From: CBDIBC01 sp965276635
Lineage (GTDB): Bacteria > Actinomycetota > Acidimicrobiia > Acidimicrobiales > Palsa-688
Assembly: GCA_965276635.1 (NCBI GenBank)
Contig: CBDIBC010000001.1
Location: 7,570 to 71,569, forward strand
Length of the DNA: 64,000 bases
Reading direction: 5' to 3'
Below the pieces are notes generated by a model. That model was not told the origin of the DNA, ran no database searches, and saw only the letters and a program-made list of their open reading frames with translations. This document shows, piece by piece, positions 39,004-47,709 of this stretch (positions are counted from its first letter, which is position 1; every line of letters begins with the position of its first letter). Both the position numbers and the translations under genes were made by a program.

Positions 39004-39798
39004 TCACAGGCTGCCGAAGCGCACGCGGGCGAGGCAATCGGCCAACCGGCCGGGGACGAGGCTGCGCGCCGCCCACCCGATGCGCGCCTCGAAGCCGACC
39101 GGGACGACGCTACGATTGGTGGCGAGGGCGGCCACGATGGCCGCCGCCACCGTCTCCGGTGGATGGCCACGCCGGAAGGCCTTCTCGATGCCGGCCCGGG
39201 CCGCGACGCGGTCGCCGCAGAAGCGGGTGTTGCCCGCCACGATGTCGGTGTTGATAACCCCGGGGCAGATGGCCGTGACGCCAACCCCAGCCTGGTACCA
39301 GTCGGCCCGCAAGCACTGGCTGAAGGCGAGGACGGCCGCCTTCGTCGTGCAATAGCCGGGCTCGGTGCCGCGGGGGGTATAGGCCAGCCCGGAGGCGATG
39401 TTCACCACATGACCCGAGCGGCGCGCCGTCATGGCCGGCCCGAACGCCTGGCAGAAGTTGACGGCGCCGAGCAGGTTGATCCCGATGATCCAATCCCAGT
39501 CGGCGAGGCTCATGTCCAGGGCGCGACCGGTCATGCCGACCCCGGCGTTGTTCACCAGGATGTCGGGTATCCCGTGGTCCGCCTGGACCGTGGCCGCCAA
39601 GGCGGCGACCCGTTCCCGGTCGCTCACGTCGACGGCCATGGCGACACCACCAATGTCCACCGCAATGCTCTCGGCCCGCTCGGCGTCGATGTCGGCGGCG
39701 ATCACCCGGGCACCGTCGGCCGACAGGGCGCGAGCCGTGGCCGCGCCGATGCCACTGCCCGCACCGGTCACCAGGGCCAGGGCCCCGGACACCGTCAC
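39004..39798 (-). CDS. Short-chain dehydrogenase/reductase
   Basis: This 264-residue classical SDR has the NAD(P) motif VTGAGSGIGAATA at residue 10, NNAGVGM near 86, Ser in VVNIASGLAY near 137 and the catalytic Y-x3-K in PGYCTTKAAVLAFSQ (about 150-155). The Asp in AADIDAERAE suggests NAD preference. The substrate is unknown. The GTG at 39798 is chosen over upstream codons, which would overlap egtB. It is the last gene of an egtD-egtB-SDR unit. Confidence 0.88.
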   Translation of the reverse strand: MTVSGALALVTGAGSGIGAATARALSADGARVIAADIDAERAESIAVDIGGVAMAVDVSDRERVAALAATVQADHGIPDILVNNAGVGMTGRALDMSLADWDWIIGINLLGAVNFCQAFGPAMTARRSGHVVNIASGLAYTPRGTEPGYCTTKAAVLAFSQCLRADWYQAGVGVTAICPGVINTDIVAGNTRFCGDRVAARAGIEKAFRRGHPPETVAAAIVAALATNRSVVPVGFEARIGWAARSLVPGRLADCLARVRFGSL

Positions 39799-39824
39799 GG
39801 GTTGGGGTCCGATGGTCCGGCGGG

Positions 39825-41090
39825 TCAGTCGAGGTCCTTCGCCAGCCGGAGGCCAGTGAACGCCCACCGGGCGGCCGGCGGGTAGAAGTTGCGATACGTC
39901 GGCCGGGCATGGCCGTCGGGGGTGATGCAGGCGCTCCCCCGGGCGACGTGCTGGCCGCACATGAACTTGCCGTTGTACTCGCCCACCACACCCATCGGCG
40001 TCCGGAAGCCCGGATAGGGCAGGTATGCGCTGGTCGTCCACTGCCACACCTGGCCGAACCACTGCTGGTCGTCGTCGGTGGCCGGCGACGGGTGCATGCG
40101 CAGCGTCGGGCCCGGCGGCTTCGCGCTCGCCGCCGCGTGCTCCCACTCGGCCTCCGTCGGCAGTCGGGCCCCCGTCCAATGGGCGTAGGCCTCGGCCTCG
40201 TAATAGCTGAGGTGGACGACTGGCTCCGCCCTGTCGACCGGGCCCGGCCCGGCCAACGTGTAGACCGTCCAGTCGTCACCGTCGGGCTCCCAGTACATCG
40301 GTGCCTGCCGGTCCTCGGCGATGATCTGGGCCCAGCCGTCCGACAGCCACAGCTCGGAGCGGCGGTAACCGCCGTCATCCATGAAAGCCAGCCACTCCCC
40401 CGCCGTCACCACTCGATCGGCGATGGCGAACGGCTCCAGCCATACCCGGTGCGACGGAGTCTCGTTGTCGAAGCTGAAGCCACCGTCGGTGCCGCTGCCG
40501 CTCGACACCAATCCGCCGTCGAGCTCCACCCAGCCGAGCTCCCGGGCCGGCGACGAGCAGCTCGGTCCCCTGCCGCCGGGGGAATAGGGCGAGCGGCCGG
40601 GCTGGCTGCCGAGCACGTGCTTGATGTCCATGAGCAGCAGCTCCTGGTGCTGCTGCTCATGGTGGAGGCCGAGCTCCACCGTGGCGCGCACGCTCCCGCT
40701 CGGATCCGACGCCAGCAGCTCGCCCATGGCCTGGTCGACCACCCGGCGATAATGCTCCACCTCGGCCACACCGGGTCGGGTGACCATGCCCCGAGCCGTG
40801 CGAGGGTGCCGCGGGCCGGCACCCTCGTAGTACGAGTTGAACAGGTAGAGGTACTCCTCGGCGTGGGCCCGGTAGCCGGGATGCGATGCCAAGAGCACGA
40901 ACTGCTCCCAGAACCAGGTGGTGTGGGCCCGGTGCCACTTCGTCGGGCTGACGTCGGCCATGGTCTGGACCGTCTGGTCCTCGGCGGAGAGCGGCGCAGC
41001 CAGGCGCTCGGTGGTGGCCCGGACCGCCTGGTAGCCCTCCAACGTCGGTCGCGGCGGGGCGGGTGCGAGGCGAGGAGCGAGGGTCTGCAC
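39825..41090 (-). CDS. egtB: Ergothioneine biosynthesis protein EgtB
   Basis: This 421-residue sulfoxide synthase joins a thiol to hercynine. The N-terminal DinB-type part has the iron-binding histidines in TKWHRAHTTWFWEQF (near 55) and LHHEQQHQELLLMD (about 145). The C-terminal FGE-sulfatase domain follows (ELGWVELDGGLV, TAGEWLAFMDDGGY, RLPTEAEWEHAA, GWG-like FGQVWQWTTSAY, FMCGQHVARGSACIT). All parts are present. It sits 9 bp after egtD. Which thiol donor is used cannot be told; no egtA, egtC or egtE is in the window. Confidence 0.93.
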   Translation of the reverse strand: MQTLAPRLAPAPPRPTLEGYQAVRATTERLAAPLSAEDQTVQTMADVSPTKWHRAHTTWFWEQFVLLASHPGYRAHAEEYLYLFNSYYEGAGPRHPRTARGMVTRPGVAEVEHYRRVVDQAMGELLASDPSGSVRATVELGLHHEQQHQELLLMDIKHVLGSQPGRSPYSPGGRGPSCSSPARELGWVELDGGLVSSGSGTDGGFSFDNETPSHRVWLEPFAIADRVVTAGEWLAFMDDGGYRRSELWLSDGWAQIIAEDRQAPMYWEPDGDDWTVYTLAGPGPVDRAEPVVHLSYYEAEAYAHWTGARLPTEAEWEHAAASAKPPGPTLRMHPSPATDDDQQWFGQVWQWTTSAYLPYPGFRTPMGVVGEYNGKFMCGQHVARGSACITPDGHARPTYRNFYPPAARWAFTGLRLAKDLD

Positions 41091-41099
41091 GGCGGGGCC

Positions 41100-42086
41100 C
41101 TAGCTGTCCTCGCGGCGGGCCAGCGCCAACGAGAAGTCACCGGCCGGGTCGGTCCACACGTGCTCGAGGCTGAGCCCGGCGTCGTCGAGCTCAGCGGCCA
41201 GCCCGTCGGGACGGAACTTGCAGCTCAGCTCGGTGCGGATCTCCTCGCCGTCGGCCAGGTCGACCACCAGGTCCAGGTCGGCCACCCGCACCCGTTGGGC
41301 GCCCCGGGACACCACACCCATCTCGATCCGCTCGTAGGTGGTGTTCCAGCGGGCGACGTAGGCGAACCGGTCGAGGACGAAATCGGCGTGCAACGCCTGG
41401 TTCACCACGTCGAGGACGTTCAACTCGAAGGCGGCGGTCACCCCGCCGGCGTCGTCATAGGCCGCCACCAGGCGGGCCGGATCCTTGACCAGGTCGGCCC
41501 CGACCAGGAACCACTCGCCGCCGTGCAGCACCCCGGCCACGTCGTGGAGGAACGCCCGGCGGTTGGCCGGCTCCAGGTTCCCCAACGTGCCGCCGAGCAG
41601 GGCCAGGATCCGCCCCTTGCCGTCGGGCAGGTGCTGCAGGTGCTCGCCGAAGTCGCCCACCACGCCGGCCAGGTCGATCCCCGGGTAGCGCACCGCCATC
41701 TCGGCCAACGACTGGCGCAGGGTCGCCTCGGCCACGTCGAAGGCCACGTACCCCGTGAGCGTTCCCGCGCCTCGCAGCGCGTCGAGCAGCCGGAGGGTCT
41801 TCTCCGACGTGCCGGAGCCCAGTTCCATCAGGGTCCCGGCCCCGGTGGCGGCGGCGACGTCGTCGGAGTGGGCGGCCAGGATAGCCCGCTCGGCCCGGTT
41901 CGGGTAGTAGTCGGGCAAGGCGGTGATCTGCTCGAACAGCGCACAGCCGCGCTCGTCGTAGAGCCACTTGGCCGGGAGCCACTTCACGTCGGCGTCCAGA
42001 CCGCGGCGGACGTCGGCGGCCAGAGCGGCGCGCTGATGGTCCTCGTTCAGCAGAACGGCAACGGGCGGAGGGTAGGTGGCAGTCAT
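41100..42086 (-). CDS. egtD: L-histidine N-alpha-methyltransferase EgtD
   Basis: This 328-residue SAM-dependent enzyme makes hercynine from histidine by three methylations. The N-terminal KWLPAKWLYDERGCALFEQI leads into the ITALPDYYPNRAERAIL block, which supplies the histidine site (about residues 55-75). The SAM motif is MELGSGTSEKTLRLLDAL (about 87-104), with VGDFGEHLQHLP and FLVGADLVKD. The ending DFSLALARR is normal. It is the first gene of the ergothioneine unit, with 89 bp separating it from korB. Confidence 0.94.
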   Translation of the reverse strand: MTATYPPPVAVLLNEDHQRAALAADVRRGLDADVKWLPAKWLYDERGCALFEQITALPDYYPNRAERAILAAHSDDVAAATGAGTLMELGSGTSEKTLRLLDALRGAGTLTGYVAFDVAEATLRQSLAEMAVRYPGIDLAGVVGDFGEHLQHLPDGKGRILALLGGTLGNLEPANRRAFLHDVAGVLHGGEWFLVGADLVKDPARLVAAYDDAGGVTAAFELNVLDVVNQALHADFVLDRFAYVARWNTTYERIEMGVVSRGAQRVRVADLDLVVDLADGEEIRTELSCKFRPDGLAAELDDAGLSLEHVWTDPAGDFSLALARREDS

Positions 42087-42175
42087 GTCACGGTCCTTCC
42101 GGACGCGCCGTCAAGACGTGCCCTACCGAGAACCTACCCGCTCGTCCGCCCGATGCGGGCCACCTCCGGAGATTC

Positions 42176-43195
42176 TCAGGAAACGGTCCAGGTGGCGCCG
42201 GACGTGAGCAATGCCGCCAGGTCACCAGGTCCCTTCCGCTCGGCGGCGGCCGCCAGCTGGCTGTTCACCATCGATCCGTACTCGGCGCGCTCCACGGCAC
42301 GGAACACGCCTATGGGTGTCGGCGAGGTGGGACCCGTCGCCAGGCGAGACAACGCGAAGGCCACGCTCGGGTCAGGACGGGTTTCGTCGTGGACGGCCAG
42401 CGCGCCCTCCCCGACGTCCGCCACGTCCGCGACCGTCGCCTCACCGTCGGCCATCACCACCCCTTTGCCCAGATCCTCACCGAAACGGATGGGCTGACCG
42501 TGCTCCAACGGGATCAGCATCGACGGCCGGTTCGCCTTGGCGGTGATCTGCTCGAACGCACCGTCGTTGAACACGTTGCAGTTCTGGTAGATCTCGACCA
42601 GCGAGGCGCCCCGGTGCTGGTAGGCCCGCTTGAACGTGGCCATCATGTGCTTGCGGTCCATGTCGTGAGTGCGGGCCACGAAGCTGGCCTCGGCGCCCAG
42701 CGCCAGCGACACCGGGTTGTAGGGATGGTCCAGCGAACCGAACGGCGTCGACTTGGTCACCTTGCCGGTCTCGCTGGTCGGTGAGTACTGGCCCTTGGTC
42801 AAGCCGTAGATCTGGTTGTTGAACAGCAGGATGGTCAGGTTCACGTTGCGGCGCAGGGCGTGCAGCAAGTGGTTGCCGCCGATCGACAGCGCATCGCCGT
42901 CGCCGGTCACGACCCAGACGTGCAGGTCCGGGCGGCTGACGGCGATGCCCGTCGCCAGCGCCGGCGCCCGCCCGTGGATGGAGTGAACTCCGTAGGTGTT
43001 CATGTAATACGGGAACCGCGAGCTGCAACCGATGCCGGACACGAACACGGTGTCCTCCCGGGTGGCGCCCAGCTCCGGCATCAGCATCTGCACCGCGGTC
43101 AGGACCGAGTAGTCCCCGCACCCGGGACACCACCGGATCTCCTGATCGCTGGTCCAGTCCTTCTTGGTCGTGACGGGCACAGCAACGTCGGTCAT
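42176..43195 (-). CDS. korB: 2-oxoacid:ferredoxin oxidoreductase, beta subunit (KorB)
   Basis: This 339-residue thiamine-pyrophosphate subunit reduces ferredoxin while decarboxylating 2-oxoglutarate (or another 2-oxoacid). Cysteines for an iron-sulfur cluster are in IRWCPGCGDYS and SGIGCSSRFPYYM. The TPP motif VVTGDGDALSIGGNHLLHAL is near residue 95, followed by FNNQIYGLTKGQ. A conserved C-terminal QPIRFGED ends the family part. It starts at the ATG 43195, overlapping the korA stop (TGATG); the GTG three bases upstream is an alternative. It forms a heterodimer with KorA. Confidence 0.93.
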   Translation of the reverse strand: MTDVAVPVTTKKDWTSDQEIRWCPGCGDYSVLTAVQMLMPELGATREDTVFVSGIGCSSRFPYYMNTYGVHSIHGRAPALATGIAVSRPDLHVWVVTGDGDALSIGGNHLLHALRRNVNLTILLFNNQIYGLTKGQYSPTSETGKVTKSTPFGSLDHPYNPVSLALGAEASFVARTHDMDRKHMMATFKRAYQHRGASLVEIYQNCNVFNDGAFEQITAKANRPSMLIPLEHGQPIRFGEDLGKGVVMADGEATVADVADVGEGALAVHDETRPDPSVAFALSRLATGPTSPTPIGVFRAVERAEYGSMVNSQLAAAAERKGPGDLAALLTSGATWTVS

Positions 43196-45084
43196 CACGC
43201 TTCTTTCGTGTCGCTCAGGATGCTCAGGATGGCCCGCTCGATCTCGCCGGCCCGGAACGGCTGGCCGTTGACCTTGTTCAGGCCCTGGGCGTCGACCAGG
43301 AAGTCACTGCGGACGACCTTGCGGAGCTGGCCCAGGTTCATCTCGGGCACCAGCACCTTCCGGTACGAGCCGACCACGGCGCCCAGGTTGGCCGGGAACG
43401 GGTTGAGGTGGCGGACGTGAGCCTGGGCCACCGCCAGGCCCTGGGCTCGGACCCGGCGGATGCCCGCGGCGATGGCACCGTAGGTCGAGCCCCATCCGAG
43501 CAGCAGCAGCTCGGCGTCGCCGGTCGGGTCGTCGACCTCCACGTCGGGAATGTCGGCGGCGATCCCCGCCACCTTGTCGACCCGTAGGCGGGTCATGCGC
43601 TCGTGGTTGGCCGGGTCGTAGGAGACGGTGCCGGCGCCGTCGGCCTTCTCCAGGCCGCCGATGCGGTGGGCCAGGCCGGGCGTGCCGGGCACCGCCCACG
43701 GGCGAGCCAGGGTCTCGGCGTCGCGGAGGTACGGCCAGAACTCCGGCTCGCCGTCGGGGCGGACGTGGTTCGTCTCCGTGGCGAAGGCAACGCTGATGTC
43801 GGGGAGGGCGTCGACGTCGGGCACCCGCCACGGCTCGGCGCCATTGGCCAGGTAGCCGTCGGAGAGCAGGAACACCGGGGTGCGGTACTTGAGGGCGATG
43901 CGGGCCGCCTCTATGGCCGCGAAGAAGCAGTCGCCCGGCGTGGAGGGCGCCACGATCGGCACCGGTGCCTCACCGTGGCGGCCGTAGAGCGCCTGGAGCA
44001 GGTCAGCCTGCTCGGTCTTGGTCGGCAGCCCCGTCGACGGCCCACCACGCTGGATGTCGATGACCAGCAGCGGAAGCTCCAGGTTCACAGCCAGGCCGAT
44101 GGTCTCGGCCTTCAGGTCGACGCCCGGACCGCTGGTGGTGGTCACGCCGAGCGATCCCGCGTACGCAGCACCCAGCGCGGCGCCGATGCCGGCGATCTCG
44201 TCCTCGGCCTGGACGGTCCGCACCCCGAAGTTCTTGTGCTTGGACAGCTCATGGAGGATGTCGGATGCCGGCGTGATCGGATAGCTGCCCAGGAACAGGG
44301 GGAGCTTGGCCAGCTGGCCAGCGGCGATCAGCCCCCACGCCAGGGCGGTGTTCCCGGAGATGTTCGTGTAGGTGCCCGGCTCGTGATCGGCCGGCTTGAC
44401 CTGGTAGGTCACCTCGAACAGCTCGGCCGTCTCCCCGAAGTTGTAGCCCGCCTTGCACGCCAACGTGTTGGCCTCGGCCACCATCGGCGTCTTGGCGAAC
44501 CGCTCGGCGATCCACCCCAAGGTCGTCTCGATCGGCCTGGTGTACATCCAGGAGATGACCCCGAGAGCGAAGAAGTTCTTCGATCGCTCGGCGTCGCGAG
44601 GCTTGGTCCCCGACGGCTTGACCGCCTCCAGGGTGATGGAGGTCATGGGGACCTCGAAGACCGTGTAGGCGCTGAGGGAATCGTCGGTCAGCGGATTGGC
44701 GGCATACCCGGCCTTGGCCAGGGTGCGGTCCTCGAAGGCATCGCTGTTCACGATGATGGTGCCCCCCGGCTCCACGTCGCCGAGGTTGGCCCTGAGGGCG
44801 GCCGGGTTCATGGCCACCAGCACGTTCGGGTGGTCGCCCGGCGTCAGGATGTCGTGGTCCGAGATGTGGACCTGGAAAGCCGACACCCCGGCCAGGGTCC
44901 CCGCCGGCGCCCGGATCTCCGCCGGGAAGTCGGGCAGGGTCGACAGGTCGTTGCCGAACAGCGCCGAGGACGCCGTGAACCGATCACCCGTGAGCTGCAT
45001 CCCGTCGCCGGAGTCCCCGGCGAAGCGGATGACCACCCGGTCGATCTCGGTGACGGTGTGCTCGCGCGATGCGGTGTCGGCCAT
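43195..45084 (-). CDS. korA: 2-oxoacid:ferredoxin oxidoreductase, alpha/gamma-fused subunit (KorA)
   Basis: This 629-residue subunit has an N-terminal gamma domain (VVIRFAGDSGDGMQLTGDRF, then PAEIRAPAGTLAGVSAFQVH) fused to the alpha domain (ALAWGLIAAGQLAKLPLFLG, SYPITPASDILHELS, TSGPGVDLKAETIGLAV, LSDGYLANGAE). The layout is the actinobacterial KorA type, which supports a CO2-linked or anaerobic-capable TCA step. A C-terminal transketolase-like domain ends in LGQLRKVVRSDFLVD. The gene is complete at normal length and leads korB. Confidence 0.93.
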   Translation of the reverse strand: MADTASREHTVTEIDRVVIRFAGDSGDGMQLTGDRFTASSALFGNDLSTLPDFPAEIRAPAGTLAGVSAFQVHISDHDILTPGDHPNVLVAMNPAALRANLGDVEPGGTIIVNSDAFEDRTLAKAGYAANPLTDDSLSAYTVFEVPMTSITLEAVKPSGTKPRDAERSKNFFALGVISWMYTRPIETTLGWIAERFAKTPMVAEANTLACKAGYNFGETAELFEVTYQVKPADHEPGTYTNISGNTALAWGLIAAGQLAKLPLFLGSYPITPASDILHELSKHKNFGVRTVQAEDEIAGIGAALGAAYAGSLGVTTTSGPGVDLKAETIGLAVNLELPLLVIDIQRGGPSTGLPTKTEQADLLQALYGRHGEAPVPIVAPSTPGDCFFAAIEAARIALKYRTPVFLLSDGYLANGAEPWRVPDVDALPDISVAFATETNHVRPDGEPEFWPYLRDAETLARPWAVPGTPGLAHRIGGLEKADGAGTVSYDPANHERMTRLRVDKVAGIAADIPDVEVDDPTGDAELLLLGWGSTYGAIAAGIRRVRAQGLAVAQAHVRHLNPFPANLGAVVGSYRKVLVPEMNLGQLRKVVRSDFLVDAQGLNKVNGQPFRAGEIERAILSILSDTKEA

Positions 45085-45139
45085 GCAGGTCCCTTCAGCG
45101 GTGGGCCTGTGAAGTTTAGGCCACTCGGTGCCCGGCGGG

Positions 45140-46189
45140 TCAGGCGATGGTGACGTGGTCGTCCAGGTAGACGTCCTGGACGGCGTTCAGCAGGGCCACC
45201 CCGTCGCGGGTGGGCCGCTGGAACGCCTTGCGGCCGACGATCAGGCCCGACCCGCCCGCTCGCTTGTTGATCACTGCGGTGCGGACGGCCTGGCCCACGT
45301 CACCGTCGCCCTTCGAGTCGCCGCCACTGTTGATCAACGGCGAACGGCCCATGTAGCAGTTCACCAGCTGCCAGCGCGTCAGGTCGATGGGGTTTTCGGT
45401 GGTCAGCTGGTCGTACACCAGCGGGTCGGTTCGACCGAAGCCGATGGCGTCGTAGCCGCCGTTGTTCTCCGGCTGCTTCTGCTTGATGATGTCCGCCTGA
45501 ATGGTGACACCGATGTGGTTGGCCTGGCCCGTCAGATCGGCGGACACCGAGTAGTCGACGCCGTCCTTCTTGAAGGCGTTGTTCCGCAGGTAGCACCACA
45601 GGACGGTGAACAGCCCGAGGGCGTGCGCCTCCTGGAAGGCCTCGGACACCTCCTGGATCTGGCGGGTGGCCTCCTCGGAGCCGAAGTAGATGGTGGCCCC
45701 GACCCCCATGGCGCCCAGCTCGTAGGCCTCCTGGACCGACCCGTACATGACCTGATCGAACTTGGCCGGATAGGTGAGCAGCTCGTTGTGGTTCAGCTTG
45801 ACGATGAACGGGATCTTGTGGGCGTAGCGCCGCGACACTGCGCCCAGCACCCCGAACGTGGTGGCCACCGCATTGCAGCCGCCCTCGACGGCCAGCTCCA
45901 CCAAGTTCTTGGGATCGAAGTAGGCCGGGTTCTTGGCGAAGCTGGCCGCACCCGAGTGCTCGATGCCCTGGTCGACGGGCAGGATCGACAGATAGCCGGT
46001 GCCCCCCAGGCGCCCGTGGTCGAGCACTGCCTGCAGGTTCCGCAGCACCGGGACCGGGCGGTCGGTCCAGCTGACCACCCGATCGATGAAGTCAGGACCG
46101 GGTAGCACCAGATCGTCGCGGTCGATGCCCTTGCACCGATAGCTGAGCAACGACGTCGCTTCGTCTCCGAGCAGGGACTGCAGATCCAT
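45140..46189 (-). CDS. fbaB: Class I fructose-bisphosphate aldolase (DhnA/FbaB type)
   Basis: This 349-residue TIM-barrel aldolase interconverts fructose-1,6-bisphosphate with GAP and DHAP by a Schiff base. It has LSILPVDQGIEHSGAASFAK (near 80), FIVKLNHNEL and GATIYFGSEEATRQIQEV. The probable catalytic lysine lies in the late barrel strand, within IKQKQPENNGG. The C-terminal phosphate-binding SGLIVGRKAFQRP agrees. It is of the archaeal-type class I, not zinc-dependent. I chose the ATG 46189 (MDLQSLLGDEA), giving the normal N-terminus. Confidence 0.93.
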   Translation of the reverse strand: MDLQSLLGDEATSLLSYRCKGIDRDDLVLPGPDFIDRVVSWTDRPVPVLRNLQAVLDHGRLGGTGYLSILPVDQGIEHSGAASFAKNPAYFDPKNLVELAVEGGCNAVATTFGVLGAVSRRYAHKIPFIVKLNHNELLTYPAKFDQVMYGSVQEAYELGAMGVGATIYFGSEEATRQIQEVSEAFQEAHALGLFTVLWCYLRNNAFKKDGVDYSVSADLTGQANHIGVTIQADIIKQKQPENNGGYDAIGFGRTDPLVYDQLTTENPIDLTRWQLVNCYMGRSPLINSGGDSKGDGDVGQAVRTAVINKRAGGSGLIVGRKAFQRPTRDGVALLNAVQDVYLDDHVTIA

Positions 46190-46237
46190 GGCGGTTCGGG
46201 CTCCTGACGTTGCGTACATGTACCTTCTACCCCGAGC

Positions 46238-47116
46238 CTAGGCCCCACTCCCCCGATCGGTCTCATCCACCTCGCGGAGCAGTCGTGGCGGCGGCGGCTC
46301 AGCCGGCCACCAACTCCGCGTGCCCACCAACTCCTCGAGCAAGGTGGCCACCGCCCCGTCGCCGTGGTCGGGCAGCACGCGATCGGCAATGGCTCGGGCC
46401 TCGGCGATGGCGTTGGCAGGCACCATCGCCGTCCCGGCCCACGCCAGCACCGAAAGGTCGTTGTGGTTGTCGCCGATGGCCACCACCTCGTCGACGGAGA
46501 TGCCGAGGCGGCCGCAGACCCGCTCGAGGGCATACGCCTTGGAAACGCCCGGGGCCGCGATGTCGACCCAGTCCAATCCCGATGAGGTGACCGATCCTTC
46601 CTCGCCGATGCGGCTCTCGAGCACCTCGATGAGCTCAGGCGCCGTCCAGCCCGGCCGTCGGGCGATGAGCTTCACGCACCCGTCGGCCACGGCTGCGAGC
46701 ACATCGCCGCTCTGGTTCACCTCGTCGCTCCAGTCGGCGGGGATCTCGACGAAGCCGGGTTCGTAGGTGAAGCAGGCCACGTCGTCGACGGCCAAGAGCA
46801 CACCGGGCACGGTGCGGCGGACGAGGTCCACCAGCCCGGCGGCGATTTGGCCGGGGAGCGATTCGACCTCGACGACTTGCTGGCTATCGATGTCAACGAT
46901 GGCTGCACCGTTGGAGCACACCCCGAGGGGACCGAGGTCGGCGGTGGCACAGATCCGCCAGATGGACTGGGGTGGCCGCCCGGTCACGGGCACCACGTGG
47001 ATCCCCGATCGCCGAGCGGCCCGGACCGCCGCCGCCGATCGGGCGTCGACGTGTCCGGTCCGATCGAGCAGCGTGCCGTCGAGGTCCGTTGCCACCAGGC
47101 GCACCCCTCGATCCAT
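46238..47116 (-). CDS. Cof-type HAD phosphatase
   Basis: This 292-residue hydrolase has motif I VATDLDGTLLDRTG at residue 7, motif II PVTGRPPQSI near 42, Lys in SGLDWVDIAAPGVSKAYAL near 212 and motif IV VVAIGDNHNDLSVLAWAG near 238. A large C2b cap lies between, as in Cof/YbiV proteins, which hydrolyse sugar or cofactor phosphates. The ATG 47116 gives the standard N-terminus; the frame is open further but overlaps the ssb-like gene's upstream region. It lies 48 bp before fbaB on the same strand. Confidence 0.9.
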   Translation of the reverse strand: MDRGVRLVATDLDGTLLDRTGHVDARSAAAVRAARRSGIHVVPVTGRPPQSIWRICATADLGPLGVCSNGAAIVDIDSQQVVEVESLPGQIAAGLVDLVRRTVPGVLLAVDDVACFTYEPGFVEIPADWSDEVNQSGDVLAAVADGCVKLIARRPGWTAPELIEVLESRIGEEGSVTSSGLDWVDIAAPGVSKAYALERVCGRLGISVDEVVAIGDNHNDLSVLAWAGTAMVPANAIAEARAIADRVLPDHGDGAVATLLEELVGTRSWWPAEPPPPRLLREVDETDRGSGA

Positions 47117-47162
47117 CCGTGCCACCGTACCGGCCGCCCTGCGGCCCGACGGCGCGTGGCGG

Positions 47163-47537
47163 TCAGACCGCTCGTGGGCCATTGCGCCCGGCGGCCGCTT
47201 GCTCGATGCGAGCGGTAACCTCGGCCAACGCCGTGGACGTCCGGGCGCGGGCACCGGCAGGAATGACCCGTTCGGCCACCACCTCGGTCCTGCTCTGGGT
47301 GACATCCCCGGAGCGGAAGAACCGCCGGCGGACACGGCCGATGACCACCACCGCACGGTCGGCCTCCAGGGTCGAGGCCCACGCGGGCGCGTCGAACCAG
47401 GCAACGGGGGCTGTCTCCGCCGGACCCTCGTCCGGACGCATGGTCACCTCCAGCGCCACCAGGCGGCTGCCCGACGGCAGCGACCGGTGCACGGCCGGGC
47501 GGGCCAGCACCCCTTCCAGGACCACCAGGTTCATCAT
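47163..47537 (-). CDS. Single-stranded DNA-binding (OB-fold) protein, SSB-like
   Basis: This 124-residue protein carries one OB-fold: NLVVLEGVLARPAVHRSLPS, LVALEVTMRP, WFDAPAWASTLEADRAVVVI and GRVRRRFFRSGDVTQSRTEVVA, in the order typical of SSB. It lacks the acidic C-terminal tail used by replicative SSB; instead it ends in a helical stretch (TALAEVTARIEQAAAGRN). It is therefore probably an accessory SSB-like protein rather than the main one. Confidence 0.78.
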   Translation of the reverse strand: MMNLVVLEGVLARPAVHRSLPSGSRLVALEVTMRPDEGPAETAPVAWFDAPAWASTLEADRAVVVIGRVRRRFFRSGDVTQSRTEVVAERVIPAGARARTSTALAEVTARIEQAAAGRNGPRAV

Positions 47538-47709
47538 CTCTCGTCCTCCGCGTCGTGTGCCTTACATCGGTCGGCAGCACAGCACGAGCCGACGACTGGA
47601 GGTCGGGCGGCGGTCGGACGGCGGAGCCGCCCGCATGGTCGCCAGGCGAGATGCTCGGCACCGTACCTCGTTGGTGTGACATCCAACCGAGCCCTCCGCA
47701 GGTGACGGA

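Noticed and set aside
39909..42497. Plus-strand open frame of 862 codons
   Set aside because: It covers egtB and egtD in antisense; only the minus strand has conserved motifs.
43603..45153. Plus-strand open frame of 516 codons opposite korA
   Set aside because: It is antisense to a well-identified KorA protein and has no recognisable domains.
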